The translations under genes were made by a program, and so were the position numbers. Positions 26,059-34,752 of a stretch of 64,000 nucleotides of DNA are shown here, one piece after another. The stretch comes from Citricoccus muralis (lineage in GTDB: Bacteria > Actinomycetota > Actinomycetes > Actinomycetales > Micrococcaceae). The stretch lies in the NCBI RefSeq assembly GCF_029637705.1, contig NZ_CP121252.1, positions 2,976,001 to 3,040,000 of the forward strand. Reading direction: 5' to 3'. The notes below the pieces were generated by a model. It was not told the DNA's origin and ran no database searches. It saw only the letters and a list, made by a program, of their open reading frames with translations. Position 1 is the stretch's first letter. The number at the start of each line of letters is the position of its first letter.

Positions 26059-27315
26059 TCAGACCAGGGTCGCCAGCTGGTAGATCGCCAGCCCGGTGAC
26101 CACCACCATGACGATCCCGCCCAGCACGTTGGCCACCACCCCGTTGCGGTGCGAGCCCAGCGACTTGGCTTTATTCATGGTGTAGAGCAGGAACCCGGTG
26201 ACGATCGGTAGCAACAGACCATTGGCCGCCTGCGCCACGATGATCACCTGAATGGGGTTCACCCCGGTGACGGCGATGACCACACCGATCAGTACCACGG
26301 CGACGGCAATGGCGCGGAACCGCTTGGACTTCATGTCGGTACTCCAACCCAGGATGCCCGAAATCGCGTAGGCGGCGCCCAGGGGACCCGCGAGCGCACT
26401 CGTCAGCCCCGCCGAGAACAGCCCGATCCCGAACACCCAGTCCGCGGCCGGGCCCAGGAGCGGCTCCAACTGCACCGCCATGTCGGCGGCGGATTCTGCC
26501 GAGACGCCATGGACAAACAGCGTGCCCGCGGAGGTGGCCAGCACGGCCAGGGTGATTAGCCCGCCGATCGAGATCGACACCGTGTTGTCGACTTTCGCCC
26601 TGCGTAGCGACTTCTCCCGGTCCGGGTCCGCGCCCCACTTTTCTTGCACCAGCGAGGCGTGGAGGAACACGTTGTAGGGCACCACTGTGGTGCCGATCAG
26701 CGCAATCGTGGTCAGCAGTGCACCCGCGGGAATCGTCGGCACAAAAATGCCGCGGAACATGGCGCCGAAGTCCGGTTGCACCACCACGACGGTCAGGATG
26801 AAGGCGACGGCCATCGCGATCACCAGCACCGTCATCACCCGCTCCACGATCTTGTATGAGCCGGAGAGCAGCAGGAACAGCAGGATCGCGCCCACGATCA
26901 GTGCAATCGCCGGGAATGGCAGCGGCAGCACGCTTTCGATCGCCAGCGACGTTCCGGTGGTGTCACCGCCGGCGTAGCTGGATCCGCCCACACCGATCGC
27001 CGCCACGATGAGGATGATCATCAGGGACTTAGCGACCGGGTGGTCGAACGTCTCGCGCATGATCTCGCCGAGGCCTTTGCCCGTCATCACGCCCAGCCGG
27101 GCGGACATCTCCTGCAGGATGATGGTGGCGATAATGGAGAACACCACCGCCCAGGTCAGGGCGAAACCGTAGTCGGCGCCGGTCACGGTGGCGGTAGTGA
27201 TGGTCCCGGGACCAATAAACGAAGCGCTGATCAACAACCCGGGGCCGAGCCAGCTGCGGGAGGCTCCCTTGTTCAGGTTCTCGGGGCGAGGTGCGGGTGG
27301 AGTGTGATCGGACAT
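26059..27315 (-). CDS. NRAMP-family transporter with divergent metal site
   Basis: The product is 418 aa with about eleven transmembrane helices. The NRAMP fold is clear: QEMSARLGVMTGKGLGE near residue 68 and VEKxx-like loops. The substrate-site motifs differ, however. The helix-1 motif DPGN is replaced by GPGT at residues 35-38, and the helix-6 motif MPH by VPY at residues 212-214. In canonical NRAMPs the helix-1 Asp and Asn and the helix-6 Met coordinate Mn or Fe. The substrate is therefore open (another divalent ion, or a different solute). It is monocistronic and divergent from the VOC gene. Confidence 0.82.
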   Translation of the reverse strand: MSDHTPPAPRPENLNKGASRSWLGPGLLISASFIGPGTITTATVTGADYGFALTWAVVFSIIATIILQEMSARLGVMTGKGLGEIMRETFDHPVAKSLMIILIVAAIGVGGSSYAGGDTTGTSLAIESVLPLPFPAIALIVGAILLFLLLSGSYKIVERVMTVLVIAMAVAFILTVVVVQPDFGAMFRGIFVPTIPAGALLTTIALIGTTVVPYNVFLHASLVQEKWGADPDREKSLRRAKVDNTVSISIGGLITLAVLATSAGTLFVHGVSAESAADMAVQLEPLLGPAADWVFGIGLFSAGLTSALAGPLGAAYAISGILGWSTDMKSKRFRAIAVAVVLIGVVIAVTGVNPIQVIIVAQAANGLLLPIVTGFLLYTMNKAKSLGSHRNGVVANVLGGIVMVVVTGLAIYQLATLV

Positions 27316-27475
27316 GGATTCCTCCTTTGTCCGTCACGACGCTAAACCGCTCTCTGATGCAGGTCAACGGATCATCGACACCACGTGCGCTGTGCCGCCC
27401 TGCCACCCTTGACGTGACCCACGCCACCGACGGACAGTAAAAGCCCCATCCCGGATCGACTTTCAGGAGCTCGTC

Positions 27476-27907
27476 ATGCCCGCAGCACTGCACCCGTATC
27501 TCAACTTCAACGGCAACGCCCGCGAGGCGTTCGATTTCTACGGCGAAGCCCTCGGCGGCACTCCCACTTACGCCACCTTCGGCGAGTTCGGCGCCCTGCC
27601 CGAGGGACACCCGGGCATGGATCTGATCATGCACGGCTCCCTCGAGGTCTCCGATCTCATTCGGCTCTACGTGTCCGACTACATCGAGGGAATGACCCCG
27701 GACGGTTTCGTGGTGGGCAACAATGTGACCCTCTCCTTGATGGGCGACGACGAGGAGACGCTGCGCTCCGCCTTCGAGAAGCTCTCCGCGGGCGGAACCG
27801 TCCAGATGCCCCTGGAAAAGCAGATGTGGGGCGACACCTACGGCGCGTTCACCGACCGGTTCGGTGTGAACTGGCAGGTCAACATCAGCTCGCCTGCTGG
27901 CGAGTAA
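27476..27907 (+). CDS. VOC-family (PhnB-like) protein
   Basis: The product is 143 aa. It has the PhnB/DUF1338-like vicinal-oxygen-chelate pattern: PYLNFNGNAREAFDFYGEAL at the start, VTLSLMGDDEETLRSAFEKL in the middle and MWGDTYGAFTDRFGVNWQVN at the end. Such proteins resemble 3-demethylubiquinone methyltransferase and glyoxalase folds, but most have no assigned reaction. Its last 23 bases overlap the convergent thioesterase gene. Confidence 0.85.
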   Translation: MPAALHPYLNFNGNAREAFDFYGEALGGTPTYATFGEFGALPEGHPGMDLIMHGSLEVSDLIRLYVSDYIEGMTPDGFVVGNNVTLSLMGDDEETLRSAFEKLSAGGTVQMPLEKQMWGDTYGAFTDRFGVNWQVNISSPAGE

Positions 27908-28310
27908 GCACCTGCCTGGCGTCGGCATCCAGCTCGGCCGGGCGGCCGGTCTCGGCGTCGAGGTTCACCATCACACATTCGGCATACACGCAGAGCTGTC
28001 CCTGTTGAGACAACTCGTGGCAGATGGTGTACGACGTACGGCCAATGCGCCCCACCCAGACGGTTGCCCGAACCGGGCGCCCATAGTGCAGGGCGCGAGC
28101 GAATTCCACCTCAAGATTGCGCACCACGCGGCCGCCGACTCCAGCACTGCCCGTGCCCGACCACGCCGTGTCGGCTCGCACCCGGGCCTCCTCGGCCAGG
28201 GTGAGCACGCGGGCGTTGTTGACGTGGCCGTTGAGATCCTGATCTGACCAGCGCACCTCCAGGTCACAGGTGAAAGCATTCGCGGGCGCGGTGCTCGCAG
28301 TCATTGGCAT
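27885..28310 (-). CDS. Acyl-CoA thioesterase (4HBT hotdog)
   Basis: The product is 141 aa from the ATG at 28310; an ATG two codons in is equally possible. It is a single hotdog domain with the 4-hydroxybenzoyl-CoA thioesterase signature RWSDQDLNGHVNNARVLTLA at residues 18-37, where the Asp near the motif centre is the usual catalytic residue. It hydrolyses acyl-CoA thioesters; the substrate is unknown. The neighbouring CoA-transferase gene upstream (28370) reads in the same direction, so the two may share a transcript and CoA-ester metabolism. Confidence 0.82.
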   Translation of the reverse strand: MPMTASTAPANAFTCDLEVRWSDQDLNGHVNNARVLTLAEEARVRADTAWSGTGSAGVGGRVVRNLEVEFARALHYGRPVRATVWVGRIGRTSYTICHELSQQGQLCVYAECVMVNLDAETGRPAELDADARQVLTRQQAS

Positions 28311-28369
28311 GAGTGAGGTCCCCTTTTCAGTCTCGGGCGGCGCGGATGAAAACCCTGGTGCCAGTGATA

Positions 28370-29578
28370 TCACGCCCGGCGGTCAGCACGCGGCGGGGTG
28401 CGCAGAATCCATGCTTCAACTTCGGCGGCGTCAGCTCCCAATGCGGGTGGAGCCTTGTCGTAGCGGGGCGGGGTGCGGCTCATCCCGATCGGGTTGCGCA
28501 CGGTGGGAACAGTGTCAACTCCGGCGCCCGCGTCGACCACGGGCTCCAGGCCGAGATCCTCAGCGAACCGGACGCCTTCTTGGACCGTCAGGATGGGTGA
28601 ACACGGAACCCCCGCCCGCTGAAGGCGCTCGAACCATTCCTCTGCGGTGGCGGCATCCAGTGCAGTCTCCAGGGCGGCCCGCAGGTCAGCACGCTGGGCG
28701 TTACGCTGTTCCATCGTGGTGAAGCGTGGATCATCGGCGAGATCACTGCGCCGCAAACACTCGACAAGACGGCGGAATTGAGCGTCGTTGCCGCAGCAGA
28801 TGACGATATCGCGGTCGCGGGTTCGGAAGGGACCGTACGGGAACAGGCTGGGGTGCTCATTGCCCATACGCACCGGGGAGTTGCCCGCGGCCACCGCTCC
28901 TTCGGACTGGTTGACCAGGCTCGACAGCGCCGAAGACAACAGATTCAGGCTTACGTGCTGGCCCTTCGCGGTGCCGCCCCGATCGATCAGTGACGCAAGG
29001 ATCCCCACGGCAGCATGAAGTCCGGCCACGACGTCAAAAATCGCGACTCCGGCGCGCTGCGGAGGCCCATCCGCGCTACCGGTGACATGCATCATTCCGG
29101 AAACGGCTTGGGCCAGCAGGTCATAGCCGGGCATGGATGCCCCGCCGTGGGTGCCGAATCCGGTAATGGACGCGTGGATGAGGTGAGGCCAGCGTTCGGC
29201 CACTGACTCTGCGTCGAGGCCAAACTGCTGGAGACCACCTGGTTTGAAATTCTCCACGAACACGTCAGCACGATCGATGATCTGATGAGCCATGTTCAGG
29301 TCGTCCTGATTTTTCAAGTCAAGCACGATGGACTGCTTATTTCGGTTCACCGACAGATAGTAGGTACTCACGCCATCACGCTGCGGAGGAATCCATCCCC
29401 GGGTGTCATCACCACCCGGGGACTCGACCTTGATCACCGTGGCGCCGAGATCTGCGAGCAACATGGTGCAGTACGGACCGGCGAGAACGCGGCTGAAGTC
29501 GGCGACAACCACGCCGGACAGGGGTCCGGCGGACGCCATCTCACTATTGCCTGAAGTATCAGGACGAGGAATCTGCAT
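28370..29578 (-). CDS. Class III (CaiB/BaiF) CoA-transferase, probable glutarate CoA-transferase
   Basis: The product is 402 aa. N-terminal VVVADFSRVLAGPYCTMLLA and DLGATVIKVESPGGDDTRGW are classic family-III features; the likely catalytic Asp is in PGYDLLAQAVSGMM near residue 150. The family moves CoA between carboxylic acids. Together with the divergent LysR gene and the glutaryl-CoA dehydrogenase-like gene it recalls the gcdH/gcdG/gcdR arrangement of pseudomonads, so glutarate activation is the best guess. The ATG at 29539 is an alternative start. Confidence 0.8.
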   Translation of the reverse strand: MQIPRPDTSGNSEMASAGPLSGVVVADFSRVLAGPYCTMLLADLGATVIKVESPGGDDTRGWIPPQRDGVSTYYLSVNRNKQSIVLDLKNQDDLNMAHQIIDRADVFVENFKPGGLQQFGLDAESVAERWPHLIHASITGFGTHGGASMPGYDLLAQAVSGMMHVTGSADGPPQRAGVAIFDVVAGLHAAVGILASLIDRGGTAKGQHVSLNLLSSALSSLVNQSEGAVAAGNSPVRMGNEHPSLFPYGPFRTRDRDIVICCGNDAQFRRLVECLRRSDLADDPRFTTMEQRNAQRADLRAALETALDAATAEEWFERLQRAGVPCSPILTVQEGVRFAEDLGLEPVVDAGAGVDTVPTVRNPIGMSRTPPRYDKAPPALGADAAEVEAWILRTPPRADRRA

Positions 29579-29711
29579 TGAATGTCATCCCATCAAAGTT
29601 TGTGTCGGATGTCACTGCGATGCAATCATGGTGATTATTGCTTGTCCAATACCAAAATCGGGCTTCTTATATGACTCGGGAGCATCAATCTGGCGGGAAC
29701 TCGGAGGCACT

Positions 29712-30611
29712 ATGGAAGTTCATCAGGCGGAAGCCTTCCTCACGCTCGCCGAGGAACTTCACTTCGGACGGGCCGCCGAGCGCCTGCGTATTGCCCAGCC
29801 GCCGTTGAGCCGTTTGATCAAGCAATTGGAGAAGGAGCTCGGCGCTTCACTCTTCGAACGGACCACCCGCTCCGTCACCCTGACGGCAGCAGGGGAGGCT
29901 CTAGTGAAACCCGCACAGACACTGATTCGAGCCGCAGAAAACGCGCGTCGTGTCGTGCAAAATACGGTGACGGGTGAGATGGGTCAGGTCGATATCGGTT
30001 TCGCAGGCGCTTCAACGCAGAGGATCGTCGGCGCGCTGGCTCGGGAAGTGCGCAAGAACCACCACGGCGTCAGTCTTGATTTTCATTCCGCGCAGTTCTC
30101 GCACACCGGTCTTCAACGTGTGCTCGATGGATCATTGGATCTCGCTATCGGCCGCTGGGATTTCGTCCCCGCCGAGGTTGATTCACATGTACTGACGGTG
30201 GAGGAAGCCCTCGTCGTTGTCCCCTCTGGTCACCGGTTAGCCAATGAGCACGAGGTCCGCATGAAAGACCTAACGAACGACCCTTGGGTGACCCTGCCTT
30301 CCGGGCTCGGCGCCGCGCTACAGAATCGACTCAATTCTTTAGCCATGGCCGCCGGCTTCTCGCCCAGAGTCGTGCAGACTGCGCCGGACTCGTGGACTCT
30401 GTTGGTCCTGGTGGCCGCTGGCATGGGAAACGCGCTCACCTTGGATTCTGTGCGCGACAATGCCACTACCGACGGCGTCTCCTTTGTGAAAGTCGCTGGC
30501 GGGCACACCTCATTGGAGCTGCGCCTGATCTGGCGGAAGACCAACAAGAACCCGGCGCATCCCCGGATCTTGCAGGCCGCTCACCGGCTCTACCCCGCCA
30601 CGGCCAACTGA
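29712..30611 (+). CDS. LysR-family regulator of the CoA-ester cluster
   Basis: The product is 299 aa from the ATG at 29712, which has GGAGG upstream; the frame is open further but unsupported. The N-terminal winged helix-turn-helix is EAFLTLAEELHFGRAAERLR through IAQPPLSRLIKQLEKELG, followed by the effector domain. It is divergent from the CoA-transferase gene (133 bases between starts) and precedes the acyl-CoA dehydrogenase gene, so it probably controls both. The effector may be glutarate, by analogy with GcdR (inference). Confidence 0.85.
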   Translation: MEVHQAEAFLTLAEELHFGRAAERLRIAQPPLSRLIKQLEKELGASLFERTTRSVTLTAAGEALVKPAQTLIRAAENARRVVQNTVTGEMGQVDIGFAGASTQRIVGALAREVRKNHHGVSLDFHSAQFSHTGLQRVLDGSLDLAIGRWDFVPAEVDSHVLTVEEALVVVPSGHRLANEHEVRMKDLTNDPWVTLPSGLGAALQNRLNSLAMAAGFSPRVVQTAPDSWTLLVLVAAGMGNALTLDSVRDNATTDGVSFVKVAGGHTSLELRLIWRKTNKNPAHPRILQAAHRLYPATAN

Positions 30612-30767
30612 TTTCAACAGGCTCTGCCCCTATTGATGACAGACGCGAAACAATTGTTGTCGTTCTCCATATAGGAGTCACGGCTGCACCGAGATCCGTT
30701 GAATCCACCCCGCATCGGTGCTTGAGTGGCACTAGTCACCCACTGTCGCACTCACCTGAGGAGCATC

Positions 30768-31991
30768 ATGCCGAAGCACGTCACCGATCTCATGAACATC
30801 GAGGGTCAGCTCTCCACCTCCGAGCTGGAGGTCCGCGACGCGGTGGCCGATTTCGTGGACCGCCGGGTCCGTCCGAACATCGGCACCTGGTTCGATGAGG
30901 CGGTACTGCCCACCGAGTTGCTGCCCGAGATGGCCGAGCTCGGGCTCTTCGGCATGCACCTTCAGGGGTACGGCTGCGCCGGAAAATCTGCCACCGAGTA
31001 CGGCATCGCCATGCAGGAGATGGAAGCCGGTGATTCGGGACTGCGCACCGTCGTATCGGTACAGGGCTCGCTGGCCATGTCCGCTATCTACAAAAATGGC
31101 TCCGAGGAGCAAAAGCAGACCTGGCTGCCGCGGATGGCCGCCGGCGAGGTGATCGGCTGCTTCGGCCTCACCGAGCCCACCGCAGGCTCGGATCCTTCCA
31201 CCATGGCGACACGCGCGGTGTGGCGCGACGGCGCCTGGGTGCTCTCCGGCGCCAAGCGCTGGATCGGCCTGGCGTCCATCGCTCAGGTGGCGATCATCTG
31301 GGCCCAGGTCTCTCACGACGACGCGCGCGCCGCGGGCGCGTTGGATGAGTCCACTGTCAAGGAGGGTGTGACCGAAACGGTGCGCGGGTTCATCGTGCCC
31401 ACGGATTCCACCGGATTCACCGCTACCCCGATCACCCAGAAGCTGTCGATGCGCGCCTCCCTGCAGTGCGACATCGAACTCACCGACGTCGAGCTCGGCC
31501 CGGAGTCTCTCCTCACCGAGAACCCCGGGCTGCGCGGCCCGTTCGGCTGCCTCAACGAGGCCCGCTACGGCATCGCCTGGGGCGCGATGGGTGCGGCCCG
31601 CGACTCCGTTGAAGCCGCGATCGACTATGCGGGACAGCGCCTGCAGTTCGACAAGCCGCTGTCGGGATACCAGCTGACCCAGAAGAAGCTGGCCGATATG
31701 ACCGTGGAACTGAACAAGGGTCAATTGTTGGCACTGCAGCTGGGTCGCGCCAAGGACGCCGGCACCCTGGAGAACCACATGATCTCGGTGGCGAAGCTCG
31801 CGAACTGTCGGGCGGCAATCGAGATCTGCCGCGAGGCGCGCACGATCTTCGGCGGCAATGGCATCACCACCGACTATTCACCGCTACGGCACGCGAACAA
31901 CCTGGAATCGGTGCGCACCTACGAGGGCACCGACGAGGTGCACACCCTGATCTTGGGTCACCAGCTCACGGGCGTGCCTGCGTTCCGCTGA
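30768..31991 (+). CDS. gcdH: Glutaryl-CoA dehydrogenase-like acyl-CoA dehydrogenase
   Basis: The product is 407 aa from the ATG at 30768. It has acyl-CoA dehydrogenase N, middle (CFGLTEPTAGSDPSTMATRA) and C domains. Several stretches resemble glutaryl-CoA dehydrogenase specifically: EARYGIAWGAMGAARDS, YQLTQKKLADMTVELN, FGGNGITTDY and the end TYEGTDEVHTLILGHQLTG, with the catalytic Glu in YEGT. The Arg in GDSGLRTVVSVQGS matches the residue that holds the substrate's second carboxylate. The enzyme oxidises and decarboxylates glutaryl-CoA to crotonyl-CoA using FAD. Confidence 0.85.
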   Translation: MPKHVTDLMNIEGQLSTSELEVRDAVADFVDRRVRPNIGTWFDEAVLPTELLPEMAELGLFGMHLQGYGCAGKSATEYGIAMQEMEAGDSGLRTVVSVQGSLAMSAIYKNGSEEQKQTWLPRMAAGEVIGCFGLTEPTAGSDPSTMATRAVWRDGAWVLSGAKRWIGLASIAQVAIIWAQVSHDDARAAGALDESTVKEGVTETVRGFIVPTDSTGFTATPITQKLSMRASLQCDIELTDVELGPESLLTENPGLRGPFGCLNEARYGIAWGAMGAARDSVEAAIDYAGQRLQFDKPLSGYQLTQKKLADMTVELNKGQLLALQLGRAKDAGTLENHMISVAKLANCRAAIEICREARTIFGGNGITTDYSPLRHANNLESVRTYEGTDEVHTLILGHQLTGVPAFR

Positions 31992-32004
31992 ACCGCGAGC
32001 AACG

Positions 32005-32820
32005 TCAGGACTCAGCGGCGTCGACGGCAGTGTCGGCGGTGTCCAGCCATTCACGCAAGGTGACGCTATCGATGATGCCTTGCTGCGGGATGAGTCCACC
32101 GGAGGCGATGGTCGGCCCCAGGTAGGGGATCTCGATCAGCTTCTGGTTCTCCGCGCCCGGCAGCCGATCCGCGGCTTGCATGGCTTCTGCCACGCGCAGG
32201 GCGGTGAGCTCCTGGGGGCCGTGCACGGTCACCGTGCGCGGCGGGTGGCCCGGCCAGCGCTCGGCGTCTTCGAGCCGGTCCACCAGAATCCGGGCCACAC
32301 TCGAGACCGACACCGGTGCCATTTTCATCACCGGCAGCGCCACCACCGGGCCGGCCGCCGCCATGGACACCATCACCGGGACCAGTTCGAACCACTGGGT
32401 AGAACGGATCACGGTGAGTGCGGTGCGCCCACGGCTGTGCCCACGATATGCGCGCTCCTGGGCCGCTTTCGCCGCGTAGTACGGGTAGCCACGCCCCACT
32501 GCAGGTCGGTCGGCCTCAGCAATCGAGACCACCACCACGTGCGGCACCTGGGCGGCCTGCACGGCAGCCATGACTTCCACGGCCGCCGTCGTGAAGAACT
32601 CGCGGGCTCGGGCCGCGTTCAGGGTCGTCATGTTCAGCGTGTCGATCACTACGTCACAGTCGGTGAACGCATCAATGAGCCGGTCGCGATCATCCGTGAC
32701 ATCGACCCCCATGCCCCGGTGGATCGGCACCGCCTCGTGAGCGCGGTACTCCAGCTCGCGGACGATCAATGAACCGAGGGTTCCGGTCGCTCCCAGGACG
32801 GCGATGCGCATGACCCCCAT
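32005..32820 (-). CDS. NAD(P)H-binding SDR/NmrA-like protein
   Basis: The product is 271 aa. An atypical SDR Rossmann start IAVLGATGTLGSLIVREL at residues 6-23 is followed by VDVTDDRDRLIDAFTDCDVV and a Tyr-x-x-x-Lys-like YYAAKAAQERAY near residue 115. Proteins of this type are predicted NAD(P)-dependent epimerase/reductase or redox sensors. The substrate is unknown. It ends 14 bases past the acyl-CoA dehydrogenase gene (convergent) and is divergent from aztD. An ATG at 32811 is an alternative start. Confidence 0.75.
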   Translation of the reverse strand: MGVMRIAVLGATGTLGSLIVRELEYRAHEAVPIHRGMGVDVTDDRDRLIDAFTDCDVVIDTLNMTTLNAARAREFFTTAAVEVMAAVQAAQVPHVVVVSIAEADRPAVGRGYPYYAAKAAQERAYRGHSRGRTALTVIRSTQWFELVPVMVSMAAAGPVVALPVMKMAPVSVSSVARILVDRLEDAERWPGHPPRTVTVHGPQELTALRVAEAMQAADRLPGAENQKLIEIPYLGPTIASGGLIPQQGIIDSVTLREWLDTADTAVDAAES

Positions 32821-32857
32821 GCTACGCCCGGGACGTCATCTTCGCGAGAGTTATTGC

Positions 32858-32898
32858 AACTGATTCTCAGTTAAAGATAGATTGCGAGAATGAATCTC
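32858..32898. promoter_or_regulatory. Two Zur/Fur-like boxes before aztD
   Basis: AACTGA-TTC-TCAGTT at 32858-32872 is a perfect inverted repeat, and GAGAATGAATCTC at 32886-32898 overlaps the aztD start. Both resemble the actinobacterial Zur motif (TGAAAATGATTTTCA type), which fits a zinc-starvation gene. Confidence 0.45.
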
Positions 32899-34302
32899 AA
32901 CAAGACTCACTCATCCCGTCCATCTCACCCATCTCACCCGTCTCGACTGGCGTGGTCCGCCGCGGCATTGTCCTCCCTCTTATTCCTCTCGGCCTGCTCC
33001 CCCGGCAGCCCAGCGGCCGAAGACGACACCACCGCCTCCGCTGACACCGCAGGCGACGCCGAAGTCATTCGCGCCGAACCGCGCGAGGTCGCTTCCATTG
33101 CCCCGCGCGTGGTGATCAGCCACGAAGAGGGACTGGTCACCCTCGATGGGGAATCCGGAGAAACCCTAGACACCGTGGAGGAGCCAGGGTTCTTCCGGCT
33201 GAACAATGCCGGCGATGGCCAGCACGTGATAGTCACCGCGGGCAACGAGTTCCGCGTCTACAACGCCGGCGTTCAGGCACAGCCGCACGGGGACCACTTC
33301 CACTACTACGAGTCCAACCCGGGGCTCACCGGCGCGACATTTGACGCCGACTACGCGGGGCACGTGGTGCTGCACAATGGCCGCACCACCCTGTTCGCCG
33401 ACGGCACCGGCGAGATCACCACCTTCACCTCGGCCGATTTGGCCTACGGCGAGCCGAGTGTGGATCAGACCGGGGCCGACAACCCGCACCATGGCGTGGC
33501 CATCGAGCTGACCGACGGCACCATGCTCACCACGCAGGGCACGGAAGAGTCGCGTTCCACGGTGCAGCACATGGAGGTGGCCGAGGACGGCTCCACCGAG
33601 GTGCTTGCCGAGACCACCGACTGCCCCGGCGTGCATGGCGAGGCGGCAGCGGCCGCTGAGGAGTCAGCAGAACCGAGCGACGTCGTCGTGTTCGGCTGCG
33701 AGAACGGTCCGGTGGTCTTCCGTGACGGGGACTTCCACAAGGTCGACGTCGAGCCCGAGTACCAGCGCTCCGGAAACCTGGCCGGCTCCGAAGAGTCGTC
33801 CATCGTGCTGGGCGATTGGAAGGTCGACCCAGATGCCGAGCAGGAGCGGCCCACCGAGGTGGCACTGATCAACAGCCTCGAGGATTCGGTGGAGACCGTG
33901 GATCTTGGTTCCTCCTATTGGTTCCGCTCGCTGGCACGAGGCGATGACGGCGAGGCCATGGTGCTGACGTACAACGGCCAGCTCAACGTGATCGACGAGG
34001 AAACCGGCGAGGTCACCGAGCGGATCGACGCGATCGAGGCATGGGAAGAGAAGGAGGACTGGCAGCAGCCCGGACCGATTCTCAAGGCTGCCGACGGCAA
34101 GGCGTACGTGACCGACGCCGAGAACCAGCAGCTGGTCATCATCGACCTGGACTCCGCCGAGGTGGAGCAGCGCATCGACCTGGACGTGACCCCGGTGGAG
34201 ATGGCCGTGGTGACGGGCAGCGCCGAGGCCCCGAAGCACAAGGCGTCAGGTAGCGGGGACCATGATCACGGTGACGAAGAAGAGCACGACCACGACCACT
34301 GA
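32890..34302 (+). CDS. aztD: Zinc metallochaperone AztD-like lipoprotein
   Basis: The product is 470 aa. A lipoprotein signal peptide ends in LFLSAC (Cys at about residue 36). The mature part resembles AztD: the N-terminal PRVVISHEEGLVTLDGESGE, the zinc-type His cluster HGDHFHYYESN near residue 137, repeated beta-propeller-like blades, and a His/Asp/Glu-rich tail DHDHGDEEEHDHDH that should bind metal. AztD hands zinc to the binding protein AztC of an AztABC importer. No aztABC genes are in the window, so this copy is an orphan. It ends 14 bases before the convergent NUDIX gene. Confidence 0.83.
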   Translation: MNLNKTHSSRPSHPSHPSRLAWSAAALSSLLFLSACSPGSPAAEDDTTASADTAGDAEVIRAEPREVASIAPRVVISHEEGLVTLDGESGETLDTVEEPGFFRLNNAGDGQHVIVTAGNEFRVYNAGVQAQPHGDHFHYYESNPGLTGATFDADYAGHVVLHNGRTTLFADGTGEITTFTSADLAYGEPSVDQTGADNPHHGVAIELTDGTMLTTQGTEESRSTVQHMEVAEDGSTEVLAETTDCPGVHGEAAAAAEESAEPSDVVVFGCENGPVVFRDGDFHKVDVEPEYQRSGNLAGSEESSIVLGDWKVDPDAEQERPTEVALINSLEDSVETVDLGSSYWFRSLARGDDGEAMVLTYNGQLNVIDEETGEVTERIDAIEAWEEKEDWQQPGPILKAADGKAYVTDAENQQLVIIDLDSAEVEQRIDLDVTPVEMAVVTGSAEAPKHKASGSGDHDHGDEEEHDHDH

Positions 34303-34316
34303 CAGGTCGCGTGAGC

Positions 34317-34733
34317 TCATTCAGACGCGCTGAGTACCTCGCGAGACAGCGGGGCGAGAGTGATCCCGGGAGCGGTTTTCGTTCCCGGGATCACCCATGT
34401 CTGTTCCTCGATTTCAGCGCGCACCCGCAACTCCTGTCCGGCCCAAGCGGGGGCGGGAAGTACGAACATCTCGGCGTGCAGGTCCCAGCCGGGCTCGTTC
34501 GCTGCGCTGGTCAGACGACTCCCCTGGTACTGCAGGTGCTCCGGGGCCACACGGATGCCGGTTTCCTCGAGCAGCTCGCGGACCGCCGTCTCGCACGGGC
34601 TCTCGCCGGGTTCGGGCTTGCCACCGGGGAACATGAAGGAGTCGGTGCCGCGTTTGCGCACCAGGGCCACCGCGCCGTCGTTACGACGCACCACGACAGC
34701 GGAGACGGTGATCGTTCCGGGGACTGCGCTCAT
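34317..34733 (-). CDS. NUDIX hydrolase
   Basis: The product is 138 aa from the ATG at 34733; a GTG three codons upstream (34742) is also possible. The NUDIX box is complete: GGKPEPGESPCETAVRELLE followed by ETGI at about residues 35-58, with the metal-binding REx2EE. The fold hydrolyses nucleoside diphosphates linked to another group X. The preferred substrate cannot be read. It follows the LysE gene on the same strand with a 19-base gap and may share its transcript. Confidence 0.88.
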   Translation of the reverse strand: MSAVPGTITVSAVVVRRNDGAVALVRKRGTDSFMFPGGKPEPGESPCETAVRELLEETGIRVAPEHLQYQGSRLTSAANEPGWDLHAEMFVLPAPAWAGQELRVRAEIEEQTWVIPGTKTAPGITLAPLSREVLSASE

Positions 34734-34752
34734 GGCAGTCACTGTACCGGGA

